22,314 bases of DNA from JBJXGE01 sp046154185 (GCA_046154185.1 JBJXGE010000081.1:1-22314), one strand, 5' to 3'. Counted from the first letter of the stretch, positions 7,271 through 15,917 are shown. Notes: generated from the sequence alone by a model not told the origin. Numbers and translations: made by a program.

Positions 7271-8671
7271 ATGAGCGAAGCACACACGGATGTCACCCAA
7301 CGTGGCTCGGCGCTCGTCGTAGTGTTGGTAGTCGCAATTGGGCTCCTAGCGACGACGCTCATAGCATTTCAACTCAACCGAGCTCACAGTCTCACAGCGA
7401 GGACTCGATATGAGGCATTGCTCGCACGCGAGATTGCGCAGTCGGCCGCTTCACATGCATTCGGGTTGATCAAGCGCGGAGGAATGGTCGAGCCTGTTTC
7501 CGGCGCCGGCCCCTTGGCGTCATGGGTCGATTTCTCGAACGGCGAGTATTTCTACTACTCGTCTTTCGATAAACCGTCGAGTGTCAGCACCGTGCGGGCG
7601 TGGGGCCGCGTCGCGTACGCCGAGAAGCCTTCCAATTGTTATGTGGCACCAGACTCACGCGCTTGGGATGGAAGTGGTTGGGAGCTCAAGGGCCTCGAGG
7701 TCGCAATCCAAGCGACGAAGTATGTACCCATTTCGCCGCTGTTCTTCGGCAATGGAGGAATCGAAGCGCCCGCGGGCGGCGCGACGGTGCTCGCGGACTC
7801 CGACCCGCAACGACCGGAGACGTGGGGAACAGTCAGCGCGCCGGTGTCTTTTCAATCGACGACCATTCCGTTCTCGGCGAGCGCGCTCAACCATCCGGCG
7901 GACTTCATCGTGAGCGCGATCTTGCCGGTGCCAGCCGTTGGACAGCATCCTTACAGCATCGCGCTGGCGCAGAATATGTTGAGCCAGCACAATTTCGAGG
8001 CTTGGTTCACGAACTCGGCCGGTGTTGGCAGAGATCCAAAATCGACTGTCAGTCCTTCGCCGGACGGCGCGAACTATGAGACGGTCGATAAGACTTCGCG
8101 AAATTATGCGTACCCGGTCGACCCGCACTTGCCTGACGTGCAGACCTTTGCATTCGATCTTTGGAGCAAACACAAGGACAATCCACTCGCCACCAAGCTA
8201 ACGGGTGGCGACCTCAACGGAACCTACGGAACACTCGCGAATCCACGAATCACGTTTGTCACTGGCGAGCTGCGTATTCAAGACGGCGAAACGTTTGAAG
8301 GCGCGGGGATCCTCGTTATCCGCGACGCGTTCGATCCAAACGTCGATGTCGACAACCAGCCGCTGCAAAAGGCATCGTTGATTATCCGCGGCGCATTTCG
8401 TTGGACGGGGCTCGTCATCGTGGTCGGCTGGGATCCGCTCATCGGGGTGAATAGCGCTGGCAACGGCCTAATCGTCGGCGCGCTTTTCGCCGAGGACAAC
8501 GTGAAGTCCAACGAGGAAGCGAGTCTCGATAGCGCCACCGTGGCGCTCAAGATCGTCGGCATTTTCCGTGTCCTGTTCTCTGCGGAAGTTTTTGCAGAAC
8601 ACGCCCCTATCTTCGACCTGCTGCCGGAAGCCGAGAAAAAGCTCATTTCGGTGCGCGCCATTGGTCAGTGA
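7271..8671 (+). CDS. PilX-like minor pilin / pilus assembly protein
   Basis: The protein is 466 residues. After ten polar residues comes QRGSALVVVLVVAIGLLATTLIAF, broken here as Q-RGSALVVVLVVAIGLLA-TTLIAF. This matches the N-terminal hydrophobic helix typical of PilX-type minor pilins (R-G-S/A-A-L-V). The long remainder is predicted extracytoplasmic, with many beta-type segments and a Gly/Asp-rich C-terminal half (LIIRGAFRWTGLVIVVGWD; GNGLIVGALFAE). Such proteins sit at the tip of, or prime, type IV pili or related systems. No other pilus gene lies in the window, so it is an orphan here. The start ATG 7271 has GGAAGG 6 nt upstream. It ends 24 bp from the convergent gene ending at 8696. Confidence 0.7.
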   Translation: MSEAHTDVTQRGSALVVVLVVAIGLLATTLIAFQLNRAHSLTARTRYEALLAREIAQSAASHAFGLIKRGGMVEPVSGAGPLASWVDFSNGEYFYYSSFDKPSSVSTVRAWGRVAYAEKPSNCYVAPDSRAWDGSGWELKGLEVAIQATKYVPISPLFFGNGGIEAPAGGATVLADSDPQRPETWGTVSAPVSFQSTTIPFSASALNHPADFIVSAILPVPAVGQHPYSIALAQNMLSQHNFEAWFTNSAGVGRDPKSTVSPSPDGANYETVDKTSRNYAYPVDPHLPDVQTFAFDLWSKHKDNPLATKLTGGDLNGTYGTLANPRITFVTGELRIQDGETFEGAGILVIRDAFDPNVDVDNQPLQKASLIIRGAFRWTGLVIVVGWDPLIGVNSAGNGLIVGALFAEDNVKSNEEASLDSATVALKIVGIFRVLFSAEVFAEHAPIFDLLPEAEKKLISVRAIGQ

Positions 8672-8685
8672 CGGGTTTCCTGGAC

Positions 8686-8710
8686 GAGCAGCAGATCACG
8701 GACGCTGCTC
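8686..8710. repeat. 7-bp inverted repeat at a convergent gene junction
   Basis: GAGCAGC (8686-8692) and GCTGCTC (8704-8710) form a perfect 7-bp stem with an 11-nt loop. It lies just after the PilX-like stop and overlaps the last codons of the convergent lipoprotein gene. It could act as a shared terminator, but no T-run is present on either side. Confidence 0.3.
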
Positions 8711-11107
8711 CAGCGGTGCGTTGTCCATGATGAGACGCTGCAGCTCGAGGCTTTTGGGGTCGTAGCGGATCCATTCGCGGAGTGACGCGCGCGCGAGGTC
8801 CAGGTCGCCGATTTCGCGCGCCAGTTTGTACCGCTCCGAATGGAGCAGCACGCCGAATCGTTGGCGGTGGGAGACCGGCCAATTATCCGGTAGTCGCATT
8901 GTTGCGGCGCTCTCGAACAACTGGCGAGCGTCATCGATACGTCGCTCTTGCACCGCGATCTGTCCGAGGAGCAGTGCCGGCACGGGGTGATTCGGCGCTT
9001 CCGTACGAGCTTCGCGCAATAACTGCTTGGCTCGTTCCGTTTCGCCGCTTTGTGAACAATATACCGCTAACAGGACTTTCGCTGGGTGCGTGTAGGGCGC
9101 GAGTTCGTGCGCGATCACGAGCAGGCGCAAGCTCTCGTCGTAGCGGCGTTGCTTCGTTCGGATCTCAGCCAACCTCATCAAGACATTCGGCAAATTGGGC
9201 GCCACCCGCAGCGCAGCTTCACACGCGGACGCGGCCGCCTCCAATTGACCTCGCGCCATGAGCAGCTCCGCCAAATGCAATTGGGCATCCGTGAGTTCGG
9301 GCGCCAATTCCGACGCCCGACCAAACGCGCGTTCCGCTCCTTCGAGGTCGTTCGCAGCTTTGAGTGTCTTGCCGAGTCCGAGCCAAGCCAACGGATAGTC
9401 GGGAGCCATGGCGAGCGACTGTCGCAGTAACTGCTCGGCACGCGCCAAATCGCCACCTGCTAGACACGCCATGCCGAGCAGCGACACCGAGTGCACTTCG
9501 AGTTCCCCACCCAATTTCAGTCGCTGCTCGAGCGCCTCGATCGCCGCCGCCGGCTGGTCCAAGCCAAGGTAGCAAACTGCCATGCCTTCGAGGCTCCAAA
9601 AGTCCGCGGGGTAGGCTTCAAGTGTCTTGCGAAAACCGATCAGCTTGGAAGCGCGCTCGTAACGATCGTACTCAGCCAGAAGCAGAGCACGCTGTTCGGG
9701 ATTCGCAGTCGTCACTTGCAAGTAGATATCCGCCATTTCATCGCTCGCGTTGGAGCCGTACACGACGCGCTGCGGCGGGTCGTGCCGATTCCGGACGTTC
9801 GCGGCTGAGTTGTCATAGGAGAATTGGGAAACGAGTTTCGTGCCGACCGGCAACCGAACCGGCGCTACATAGCGGTAGTTGTCGTGCCAGTTCTCATCGA
9901 ACTTCGCGATCTTAATAATTGTTCTTTGAGTGCCGTTCGGTAGCTCGGCGTGAACGCTGACTCTCTTGCAGAGCGAGTGCGCATGAGGAAAGACGGCGTG
10001 CACGTCAAGTTCCACGGGGACTTCAAACGTGTCCGAAACCACATGATCAGTCTGGTTGGGTGGGATATCGATATCGCGACTCCCGATTCGAAGAATGACC
10101 GGTTGCACGTCGGGCGGCGCGGCCGCGAAGTGGACTCCAATCCGAAATCGAACAAGCTCGGGCTTGCCGGAACCTTGGAGGTGGGTGTGCAGTACGAGAC
10201 TCATGTTGGGATGCAGGCGCCAGGCGGTTCCGGCGGCGCCGCGATGGGCGACCATACCTGGCGCCCAGATGACGAGTTGCCCGTTCGGGTCCTGGCCCCA
10301 CGCCATGCCATCGTAGCCGGGTTCTGGGTCGACCGCGTCGCGGCGAACGGCTTCATAGGAGCTGTCGATCCCGAGTCGGGCATGATGCGTGACGCGCGGA
10401 TTGTCGGGGCGCAACTCGATCGACTGCACCCAGCGCGGCGAATCGAGCACGATCGGCACGACAAAGTTACGAAACTGATCGCCGCCCGCTGCCGTGAGTT
10501 GATAAGGCGGACTCTCGAGCACGAGATCCGGCGTTCCCAATTGCCAGCCTTCGGTGAAGACCGGGGGCGTCGGCAGCTTTGACTCGTCGCCGAGTGGAGC
10601 GCCGGCTGCTGCCCATTCGGCGAAGATCTCGATCTCTCGCTCGGTCAGTCTGCGAGCTCCCGCAAAATTGGGGTCTTCATGCGCGGGCAACCACGGCGGC
10701 ATGAATCGCTGTCGCGTCACTTCCGCGATTTGCCCGGCGCGGCGTCGAGCGTCGTCATAGGTGAGCAAGCTAAACGGCGCCGCTTCACCCGGACGATGGC
10801 AGTATGAGCAGTTTTTGAATACTAGCGCGGCGACGTGACTGCTGAACGTCGTCACGCCCGCTTCGTCGGCGGACTCGCGCACCATTTTTTTGGGGTCGGG
10901 TTCGCACCCGCTGATCACGATCGCCAAAAGCGCGCAACTGAAGACGCTTCTGGTTCGCCGTCGATTCCGGGAATTCGGCCGCGGCGTGTCACAGTTGAGC
11001 GTTGCGAGACTATTGCAGATCGGCGATGAAACAACCGACGGCCTTGGTGACGGGTACGGCAACTGTGATTCCTTGAATCGTGGCTTCGAGTGCGTTGGCG
11101 AGATCAT
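8696..11107 (-). CDS. Lipoprotein with cytochrome c site, Cu type II monooxygenase-like region and TPRs
   Basis: The protein is 803 residues from ATG 11107. A basic stretch (RNRRRTR) precedes a hydrophobic segment ending in the lipobox VISGC (Cys at about 68). A heme motif CSYCH lies at about 100-104 with MPPW near 136. The central part resembles copper type II ascorbate-dependent monooxygenases, with histidine groups VTHHARLG (about 241), LHTHLQG (about 307-309) and FPHAHSL (about 375-377). From about residue 490 to 790 there are tandem tetratricopeptide repeats (for example DLEGAERAFGRASELAPE). This layout is known in Planctomycetota and Acidobacteriota, with function unproven. The ORF overlaps the upstream redoxin gene by 98 nt. 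TTG 11059 is a shorter start; neither has a good ribosome binding site. Likely a periplasmic membrane-bound oxidoreductase. Confidence 0.85.
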   Translation of the reverse strand: MISPTHSKPRFKESQLPYPSPRPSVVSSPICNSLATLNCDTPRPNSRNRRRTRSVFSCALLAIVISGCEPDPKKMVRESADEAGVTTFSSHVAALVFKNCSYCHRPGEAAPFSLLTYDDARRRAGQIAEVTRQRFMPPWLPAHEDPNFAGARRLTEREIEIFAEWAAAGAPLGDESKLPTPPVFTEGWQLGTPDLVLESPPYQLTAAGGDQFRNFVVPIVLDSPRWVQSIELRPDNPRVTHHARLGIDSSYEAVRRDAVDPEPGYDGMAWGQDPNGQLVIWAPGMVAHRGAAGTAWRLHPNMSLVLHTHLQGSGKPELVRFRIGVHFAAAPPDVQPVILRIGSRDIDIPPNQTDHVVSDTFEVPVELDVHAVFPHAHSLCKRVSVHAELPNGTQRTIIKIAKFDENWHDNYRYVAPVRLPVGTKLVSQFSYDNSAANVRNRHDPPQRVVYGSNASDEMADIYLQVTTANPEQRALLLAEYDRYERASKLIGFRKTLEAYPADFWSLEGMAVCYLGLDQPAAAIEALEQRLKLGGELEVHSVSLLGMACLAGGDLARAEQLLRQSLAMAPDYPLAWLGLGKTLKAANDLEGAERAFGRASELAPELTDAQLHLAELLMARGQLEAAASACEAALRVAPNLPNVLMRLAEIRTKQRRYDESLRLLVIAHELAPYTHPAKVLLAVYCSQSGETERAKQLLREARTEAPNHPVPALLLGQIAVQERRIDDARQLFESAATMRLPDNWPVSHRQRFGVLLHSERYKLAREIGDLDLARASLREWIRYDPKSLELQRLIMDNAPLEQRP

Positions 11108-11618
11108 TGGATGTCACTTGCGCGCGCGCGTCGCCGAATCCCACGTTTCGATCATTGATTCGACCACGGTAGATGATCTTCCGGCTGCGGTCGAACACGA
11201 CTGCCTCCGGCGTGACGGTTGCCCCCGTGCTCGCGACGAGTGCGTGTTTCAAATCGCGGAGCCCCGCGCACGGATAGGAGTACTCCGCGAGATGCTTGCG
11301 GATGGCGTCAGGACTCTCACTTGGGTCGACGTAGATCAAGAGGAACTCCACGCCGCGCGAGTGAAACTTCTCGTAGAGGTCCCGCACATCCGGCGCGTGC
11401 CGATTCGAGATCGGGCAATCCGTTCGCGTAAACACGACGACCGTGATTCGATCTTTGCTCCGTTGCCAAAAATCGATCGACTGGTCGTTCAGGTCGAGTA
11501 ATGCGATCGGCCCCGCGCCGACAGTCGCGGAGGAATCTGGCCCTGACTTGGCGCTTTCAGAGCAACCGTGCGCGAGCGACGTCGCCGTGCAAATCGCCAA
11601 CAGGTGTACCCAATTCAT
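11010..11618 (-). CDS. Redoxin (thioredoxin-fold) protein, probable lipoprotein or exported
   Basis: From ATG 11618 the protein is 202 residues. Residues 1-19 look like a signal sequence ending in the atypical lipobox SLAHGC. A redoxin/AhpC-TSA-like fold follows: the strand ITVVVFTRTDCPISN (Cys68 as the peroxidatic or redox Cys), LYEKFHSRGVEFLLIYVDPSES, the cis-Pro-like TPEAVVFD, and the ending TKAVGCFI. The class with a single Cys in DCPISN and a terminal VGC motif is commonly found beside cytochrome/copper monooxygenase-like proteins. Here it overlaps exactly such a gene, so the two probably work together, perhaps in copper or heme-cysteine maintenance (inference). TTG 11660 is an alternative start 14 codons earlier. 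Confidence 0.85.
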   Translation of the reverse strand: MNWVHLLAICTATSLAHGCSESAKSGPDSSATVGAGPIALLDLNDQSIDFWQRSKDRITVVVFTRTDCPISNRHAPDVRDLYEKFHSRGVEFLLIYVDPSESPDAIRKHLAEYSYPCAGLRDLKHALVASTGATVTPEAVVFDRSRKIIYRGRINDRNVGFGDARAQVTSNDLANALEATIQGITVAVPVTKAVGCFIADLQ

Positions 11619-11802
11619 CTCGCTCAATTTCGGCCGCTCTTTCTCGTAAAAGCCAGGCAACGCATTCTACGCGCCGATGTTGGACGGTGCTAGTTCCCGG
11701 GTAAGCCGCGCCTATTCGAAACGTGGACGTAGCGTGACGACAAAATCGAAGTAGAGCGGCTGAGGGTTTCGCGAGCGCTCTCCGTGCTGAATTGCGAAGG
11801 CC

Positions 11803-12261
11803 TCAGCGATCGAGTCGGAGCATGAGTTCGTCGTCCACAGCCGTCCCCGGCCTGTGCTCGAGCGCGACGTGAAGAAAACCGTTCTTCTCGAGGACTCGGA
11901 TCGAACCAGCGTTGTGCGCCGCGACGTATGCGAATAGTGGACGCGTCTTCTCGTGTTCTAAGTACTTCGCGAGCGCGACGGTCGCGACGCCTCGGCCCCA
12001 ATAGCATCGACCGAGCCAGTATCCGACGAGCCGTCGTCCGTCCTGTTCCCAACTCAGGATGTTGCCAGCGACCTTGTCATCGACAACGATCGCCTGCTTC
12101 TTGGCGTGCACATTGGCCAGAATTTTTTCGCGCCAGTGCGTTAGGAAGTCGTCCCATTCTCGAGCTGGGAAGGCGGCCATGCGAGTTGCCTCGCGGTCTT
12201 GCTGATGCTCGAAGAAAATTGCGAGGTCGTCTGGACCGACTTCGCGCAAAAAGATTTTCAC
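11803..12261 (-). CDS. GNAT family N-acetyltransferase (RimJ/RimL type)
   Basis: The protein is 152 residues. It shows the acetyl-CoA-binding motif A (WLGRCYWGRGVATVALAKYL, about 82-101) and motif B (AHNAGSIRVLEKNGF, about 115-129), typical of acetyltransferases acting on protein N-termini or small molecules. The length is normal for the family. The acceptor cannot be predicted. It starts at GTG 12261, 12 bp after the histidine phosphatase stop, without a clear ribosome binding site, so translational coupling is likely. It is followed by 142 bp before the redoxin gene 3' side, with no clear terminator. Confidence 0.9.
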   Translation of the reverse strand: MKIFLREVGPDDLAIFFEHQQDREATRMAAFPAREWDDFLTHWREKILANVHAKKQAIVVDDKVAGNILSWEQDGRRLVGYWLGRCYWGRGVATVALAKYLEHEKTRPLFAYVAAHNAGSIRVLEKNGFLHVALEHRPGTAVDDELMLRLDR

Positions 12262-12273
12262 GAAGGACTACAT

Positions 12274-12864
12274 TCACTCGCTGTTGGATGTGCTCAAATT
12301 CCACGACACGATAGCTGGCGATTCGGCGCGGTGGTGTTGGTGCCCGAGAATGCTCACGGAAACGGTGTCGAGCAGAAAGTGTTCCGCTGCGGCAACCGGC
12401 AATCCAATCCATCGTACGCCGAGGACTCGCCCCAAGTGCCCATGGGAAAATATCGCGACATTCCCATCCAAAGTCCGAAGTCTAGCAATGAAACGGTCGA
12501 CGCGCGCGCCGACTTGGGCGGGCGATTCACCACCGGGGCTTCCGTCACGAAAGAGATTCCAATCAGGATGCGTAGCGAGGATTTCGACGGATCGGCGCCC
12601 CTCGAACTCGCCATAATTCCACTCGACGAGGTCTGGTTCCATCTGGGCGCCGGCGCCGAGCCCGGCCAGCTCGCACGTTCGACGGGCGCGCAGCCGCGGA
12701 CTAGTGAAGATGTGTTGGAAACGAATCATTCGGAGGCGCGGCCCTAGCCCGACGGCCGCCTTTTCACCGCGCGCGGTGAGAGGAATGTCGGTGTGGCTAG
12801 TATGTTGGCCGGACAAGGACCATTCGGTCTCGGCGTGACGGATGAGATATATGCGTGGGGCCAA
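12274..12864 (-). CDS. Histidine phosphatase family protein (phosphoglycerate-mutase-like)
   Basis: The protein is 196 residues. It carries the catalytic RHAET motif (Arg9, His10 phospho-acceptor), SPRLRA (Arg57), a likely proton donor Glu81 in VEWNYGEFEG, and the second catalytic histidine in SHGHLGR (His141). These define the histidine phosphatase superfamily; the substrate (sugar phosphate, phosphoglycerate or cofactor phosphate) cannot be read from the sequence. The start is TTG 12864, because the RHAE motif follows almost at once and no ATG is available nearby. It is the first gene of a tight pair with the GNAT gene. The gene ending at 12900 lies 35 bp upstream, so a three-gene transcript is possible. 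Confidence 0.92.
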   Translation of the reverse strand: MAPRIYLIRHAETEWSLSGQHTSHTDIPLTARGEKAAVGLGPRLRMIRFQHIFTSPRLRARRTCELAGLGAGAQMEPDLVEWNYGEFEGRRSVEILATHPDWNLFRDGSPGGESPAQVGARVDRFIARLRTLDGNVAIFSHGHLGRVLGVRWIGLPVAAAEHFLLDTVSVSILGHQHHRAESPAIVSWNLSTSNSE

Positions 12865-12899
12865 GTCTTACCCGTCGTGAATGGAACCGCACGTTGGCG

Positions 12900-13541
12900 C
12901 TAGGTTTTGACTCGCCAGCTCGTGCCGGTAAATTCGAACGGCCCGTCGACAAGCGCGCGATTGAGCGCAGATTCGAGTCGGCCACTGCTGGATCCACCTA
13001 CGCTCGGATGAACAGCTTCGACTTCTCGTCGAAGTTCGGACTCCGGTAACGGACCAGTTGTCGTGAGCACGTTGCGCACCCGCGCAATGAACGCGGCGAA
13101 GCCCTTCTCGGGTGAGCGCAGCTTCCACTTGTCGCCGACGGACTCAAAGTCAGCATGATTCGAGAGTAACCGTGGAAGGACCAGGTGGAGGCCCTTTCTC
13201 GAATGGTTGCCGTTCGCCGCGATGGCCGCCAATCGCTCGAGTATTTCTTTCGCGCTGAGTGGAGAGAACATGAGGATTTCGCGCACGGCATCTTCGATTT
13301 GCGCGCGGCTCATGGTTGGTTTGTCAGACTTTCGCTCGCGCCCCGACGTCGCCGCCGGTACCTGATCGACGGTTTCCGTCTCAGCTAATCCAGAAATCGA
13401 TTCACCAGTGAGCGCAAGGTGTGCGGCATTAAGGCTGCGTATTTCAGCGAGCATTCGATTTGCTGTCTCAAGCATTGAGCGGTGCTGACCTTTGAGCAGA
13501 TCAATGCGCTTCGCGATCGCGGCGGTGATGTCGTCGGCCAT
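12900..13541 (-). CDS. Hypothetical protein with two winged-helix-like modules
   Basis: From ATG 13541 the protein is 213 residues. An N-terminal helix with coiled-coil character (about 5-45) is followed by a charged linker. Two similar modules then follow, at about 78-142 and 147-213. Each has helices followed by a beta-type ending (DFESVGDKWKLRSP and PFEFTGTSWRVKT), the look of winged-helix or HARE-type domains. DNA or protein binding is plausible but inferred. TTG 13577 would add 12 residues; neither start has a good ribosome binding site. No enzymatic motif is visible, and no family was recognised with confidence. Confidence 0.7.
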   Translation of the reverse strand: MADDITAAIAKRIDLLKGQHRSMLETANRMLAEIRSLNAAHLALTGESISGLAETETVDQVPAATSGRERKSDKPTMSRAQIEDAVREILMFSPLSAKEILERLAAIAANGNHSRKGLHLVLPRLLSNHADFESVGDKWKLRSPEKGFAAFIARVRNVLTTTGPLPESELRREVEAVHPSVGGSSSGRLESALNRALVDGPFEFTGTSWRVKT

Positions 13542-13823
13542 GGGCGGGGGAATCTCTTTCTGAGCAGGAGAAAACAAGTGCCGAGATCATACTCGTCACA
13601 TTGGACTGGGTGCCACTCCAATTCTCGCCGGCATATGACAATCGGCGGGCATTGCACTTGCCATTGCCGCCGCGTGGCGCGAGCGGGTCGGGAGGCGGGT
13701 GGACGCGCAACCAATCAACTGCACAAGTTCCGCAGGGCCCACAGAGCAAAGCCCACGGCAGCCGGCGGGTCCGGTCTGCCGGAGCAGACGGCGGATCCGA
13801 TCGACGGCCTTCTTCGCGGCCAG

Positions 13824-14160
13824 CGATTCTTGACTCGCGATCGAGACTCGATCTACACCGAACAGTTCGACCGGATACTCATAGACGCAGGTATCAGAAT
13901 CGTGAAGACTCCCGCGAGCAGCCCAATTTTGAACGCGCTCGCCGAGCGCTTCGTGCTCAGCATCAAAAGCGAGTGCCTCGATCGCCTCATTTTGGTCGGC
14001 GAGCGACCGCTCCGTCGCGCATGCACGGAGTACCTGCGGCACTGCCACGCCGAGCGCAATCACCAGGCTCGTCAACGAACTCATCGGTGGTGACGAGACG
14101 ATGGGGGAGGGCGACGTCAAGTGCGCCGAGCGACTCGGTGGACACCTTAAAAGTCGGTGA
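13824..14160 (+). pseudogene. Frameshifted C-terminal remnant of a DDE (integrase-core) transposase
   Basis: From 13824 the translation RFLTRDRDSIYTEQF, then NALAERFVLSIKSECLDRL, then HCHAERNHQ matches the second half of an IS3-like integrase core. The second catalytic Asp (in RDRDS) and the Glu (in LAERF) are about 35 residues apart. The frame breaks at about 14067. Continuing one base later restores the expected ending: LVNELIGGDE, then VKCAERLGGHLK and a stop at 14158-14160. The first catalytic Asp, the N-terminal half and any HTH frame are missing, so it cannot be active. It is the only trace of an OrfB-type frame in the window, and it is not adjacent to any of the three OrfA-like genes. 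Confidence 0.75.
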
Positions 14161-14237
14161 ATCGAATGGCGGCCCGTCGTTCGTTCGGTGTCGTGTTCGG
14201 AGCATCGGATTCTAACAACGATCTGCTGTGTCAGCAT

Positions 14238-14244
14238 GAGGAGG
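14238..14244 (+). promoter_or_regulatory. Strong ribosome binding site fixing the start of the oxidase-like gene
   Basis: GAGGAGG lies 6 nt before ATG 14251. It decides that start over the upstream in-frame ATG at 14236 and the longer frame from 14188. Confidence 0.75.
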
Positions 14245-14250
14245 CCATGC

Positions 14251-14808
14251 ATGCAAAAGGTACCCAGTGACGTCGCCTTTACCGCCGCGGTGAAAGCGAT
14301 TCAGATCCAGAAGGGTTCGCGTCGCGGCTACGCGAAGATGGAAGCCGCAGGAGGCTGGGAAACCGGCGTCACTCCGGCACTGGCCCAGTTCTTGGCGGTG
14401 CTCGACATGTTCTATCTGGGGACAGCAAGCGCCGCTGGGCAGCCGTACATTCAGTACCGCGGCGGCCCGCCGGGGTTTCTCAAGGTGATCGATGAGCACA
14501 CCCTTGGATTCGCCGACTTTGCCGGCAATCGCCAATACATAACCTTGGGAAACCTGTCGGAGAATCCCAGGGCGTTCATCTTCCTCATGGACTATGCGAA
14601 CCGGCAGCGGGTCAAGCTCTGGGGTTCAGCGAGAGTGGTCGAGGACGATCCGGTGCTGATTCAGAAGCTGCAAGACCCGACCTACGCGGGCAAACCTGAG
14701 CGGGCGATCCTGTTCGATCTCGAGGCATGGGACGGCAACTGCCCGCAACACATCCACCAGCGGATTCCGCCGAGCCAAACGGGTTCCGGGGTCGACCCGG
14801 TGGCGTGA
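14251..14808 (+). CDS. Pyridoxamine 5'-phosphate oxidase-like FMN-binding protein
   Basis: The protein is 185 residues. The split-barrel flavin-binding pattern of the PNPOx-like family is visible: LDMFYLGTASAAGQPYIQYRGG, shown here as FYLGTASAAGQPYIQYR, then GFLKVIDEHTLGFADF, then GNLSENPRAFIFLMDYANRQRVKLWGSA with RVVEDD. This class usually binds FMN or F420 and reduces or oxidises small molecules; it differs from true PdxH. It ends in a Pro/Gly-rich tail (IHQRIPPSQTG). The gene follows the transposase remnant by 90 bp and stands alone on the plus strand, facing the AraC-type gene. Substrate unknown. Confidence 0.9.
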   Translation: MQKVPSDVAFTAAVKAIQIQKGSRRGYAKMEAAGGWETGVTPALAQFLAVLDMFYLGTASAAGQPYIQYRGGPPGFLKVIDEHTLGFADFAGNRQYITLGNLSENPRAFIFLMDYANRQRVKLWGSARVVEDDPVLIQKLQDPTYAGKPERAILFDLEAWDGNCPQHIHQRIPPSQTGSGVDPVA

Positions 14809-14907
14809 TCTCTTCGACGCCGAGTAGTCTTGCGGCTGGCGGTACGCTAGCGTTGGCGGTTTCGCTTGGATCGCGAGCCGACAACTTCACCAGAATTTCC
14901 AGTAGGT

Positions 14908-15831
14908 CTAGATCTTTCTCACCGGAAGTTGAGCGTGGAGCTCGAAGTACTCCGTGCCGTGCGCGAACGGAAGACCGACAAAGGATTCGAAACACGGATG
15001 ATCGTCGGGAACATATCTGCTCATAGGGAGCCAGGAACCAAACAGCCACTGCAGGGCGCGAAGTGCGAGATCATTCCCACCGCAGACTTCGACTTGCGCG
15101 ACGGTCATCGGCGGAAATCTAAATAGTCCGATTTCTCCTCTGGGAGTGAACTGCTCCGCCTCGACAGCTATGTGATACTGGCAATCGGCGAGCGAAACGA
15201 TTTCTGGATTGTCCCACTGGTACCCGAGCCATTGACCGTCCGCCAGTTGATTGCGGTTTGCCCAGGAGATAAGGCGCTGCGTGGCCTTGGCGACGGCATC
15301 GCCCTGATAGGGATTTCGGACTCGGATGTACGCGACCGTGCGCGCGGCGAGATCACGGATTCTCACCTTGAATCCGTCCGGGTTGCTCGCTGCAGGCACC
15401 CGGTCGACGTGTAACCGCTCTGCAGATTTCGGCGCCATCGCTTCGAGCTCGGCACGATGCGAATCCAGCCAGCCGCTGATGTCGAACGCACTCGGAGCCG
15501 CTCCGTAGCGCTGCTTGAAACAACGTGAGAAGTCGGACGACGAAGAAAACCCGCAGTCCAAGGCGATCGAAGTAAACGATGGCCGGCGTGCGTGAACCAT
15601 CGTGAAGAGCGCCCGTTCCAGTCTGAGCCGCTTTACAAACTCACCGATCGTCTCTCCAACTATCATCTGGAACACGCGGTGAAAGTGGAACGGAGAGAGC
15701 TTCGCGGCACGCGCCACCTCCGTGAGCCGCAGCGGTTCTCCCAGGTGCTTTACTATGTGGTCAATAGCGCGGTTGACTCGCTCGATGTACGCTAACGGCG
15801 TCGAGTCCCGCCTCTTTGTATTAGTTCGCAA
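14908..15831 (-). CDS. AraC-family transcription regulator with GyrI-like effector domain
   Basis: From TTG 15831 the protein is 307 residues. Residues of about 12-115 form an AraC DNA-binding domain with two helix-turn-helix motifs (LTEVARAAKLSPFHFHRVF and IALDCGFSSSSDFSRCFKQRYG). After a linker, residues of about 145-300 match GyrI/AraC effector-binding domains: VRIRDLAARTVAYIRVRNPY, then CQYHIAVEAE, then EYFELHAQLPV at the end. This group, like Rob and SoxS relatives with a ligand pocket, controls neighbouring stress or transport genes. The frame is open to 16002, but that part would overlap the divergent VOC gene. TTG 15831 is the best remaining start, with GGAGG 12 nt upstream. Likely regulates the divergent VOC gene (inference). 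Confidence 0.92.
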   Translation of the reverse strand: MRTNTKRRDSTPLAYIERVNRAIDHIVKHLGEPLRLTEVARAAKLSPFHFHRVFQMIVGETIGEFVKRLRLERALFTMVHARRPSFTSIALDCGFSSSSDFSRCFKQRYGAAPSAFDISGWLDSHRAELEAMAPKSAERLHVDRVPAASNPDGFKVRIRDLAARTVAYIRVRNPYQGDAVAKATQRLISWANRNQLADGQWLGYQWDNPEIVSLADCQYHIAVEAEQFTPRGEIGLFRFPPMTVAQVEVCGGNDLALRALQWLFGSWLPMSRYVPDDHPCFESFVGLPFAHGTEYFELHAQLPVRKI

Positions 15832-15917
15832 GATTTGGCAAGACCTCCATGCTCTTGTTCGTATGCTGGGCCTAGTACTAAACGTGAAGCAGAACCCGGT
15901 CGGAAATGGAGCTATCC
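15832..15917. promoter_or_regulatory. Divergent promoter region of the AraC-type and VOC genes
   Basis: Only 86 bp separate the two divergent starts, so both promoters and any AraC operator must lie here or just inside the genes. I could not identify confident -35/-10 boxes or a clear operator repeat. Confidence 0.5.
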
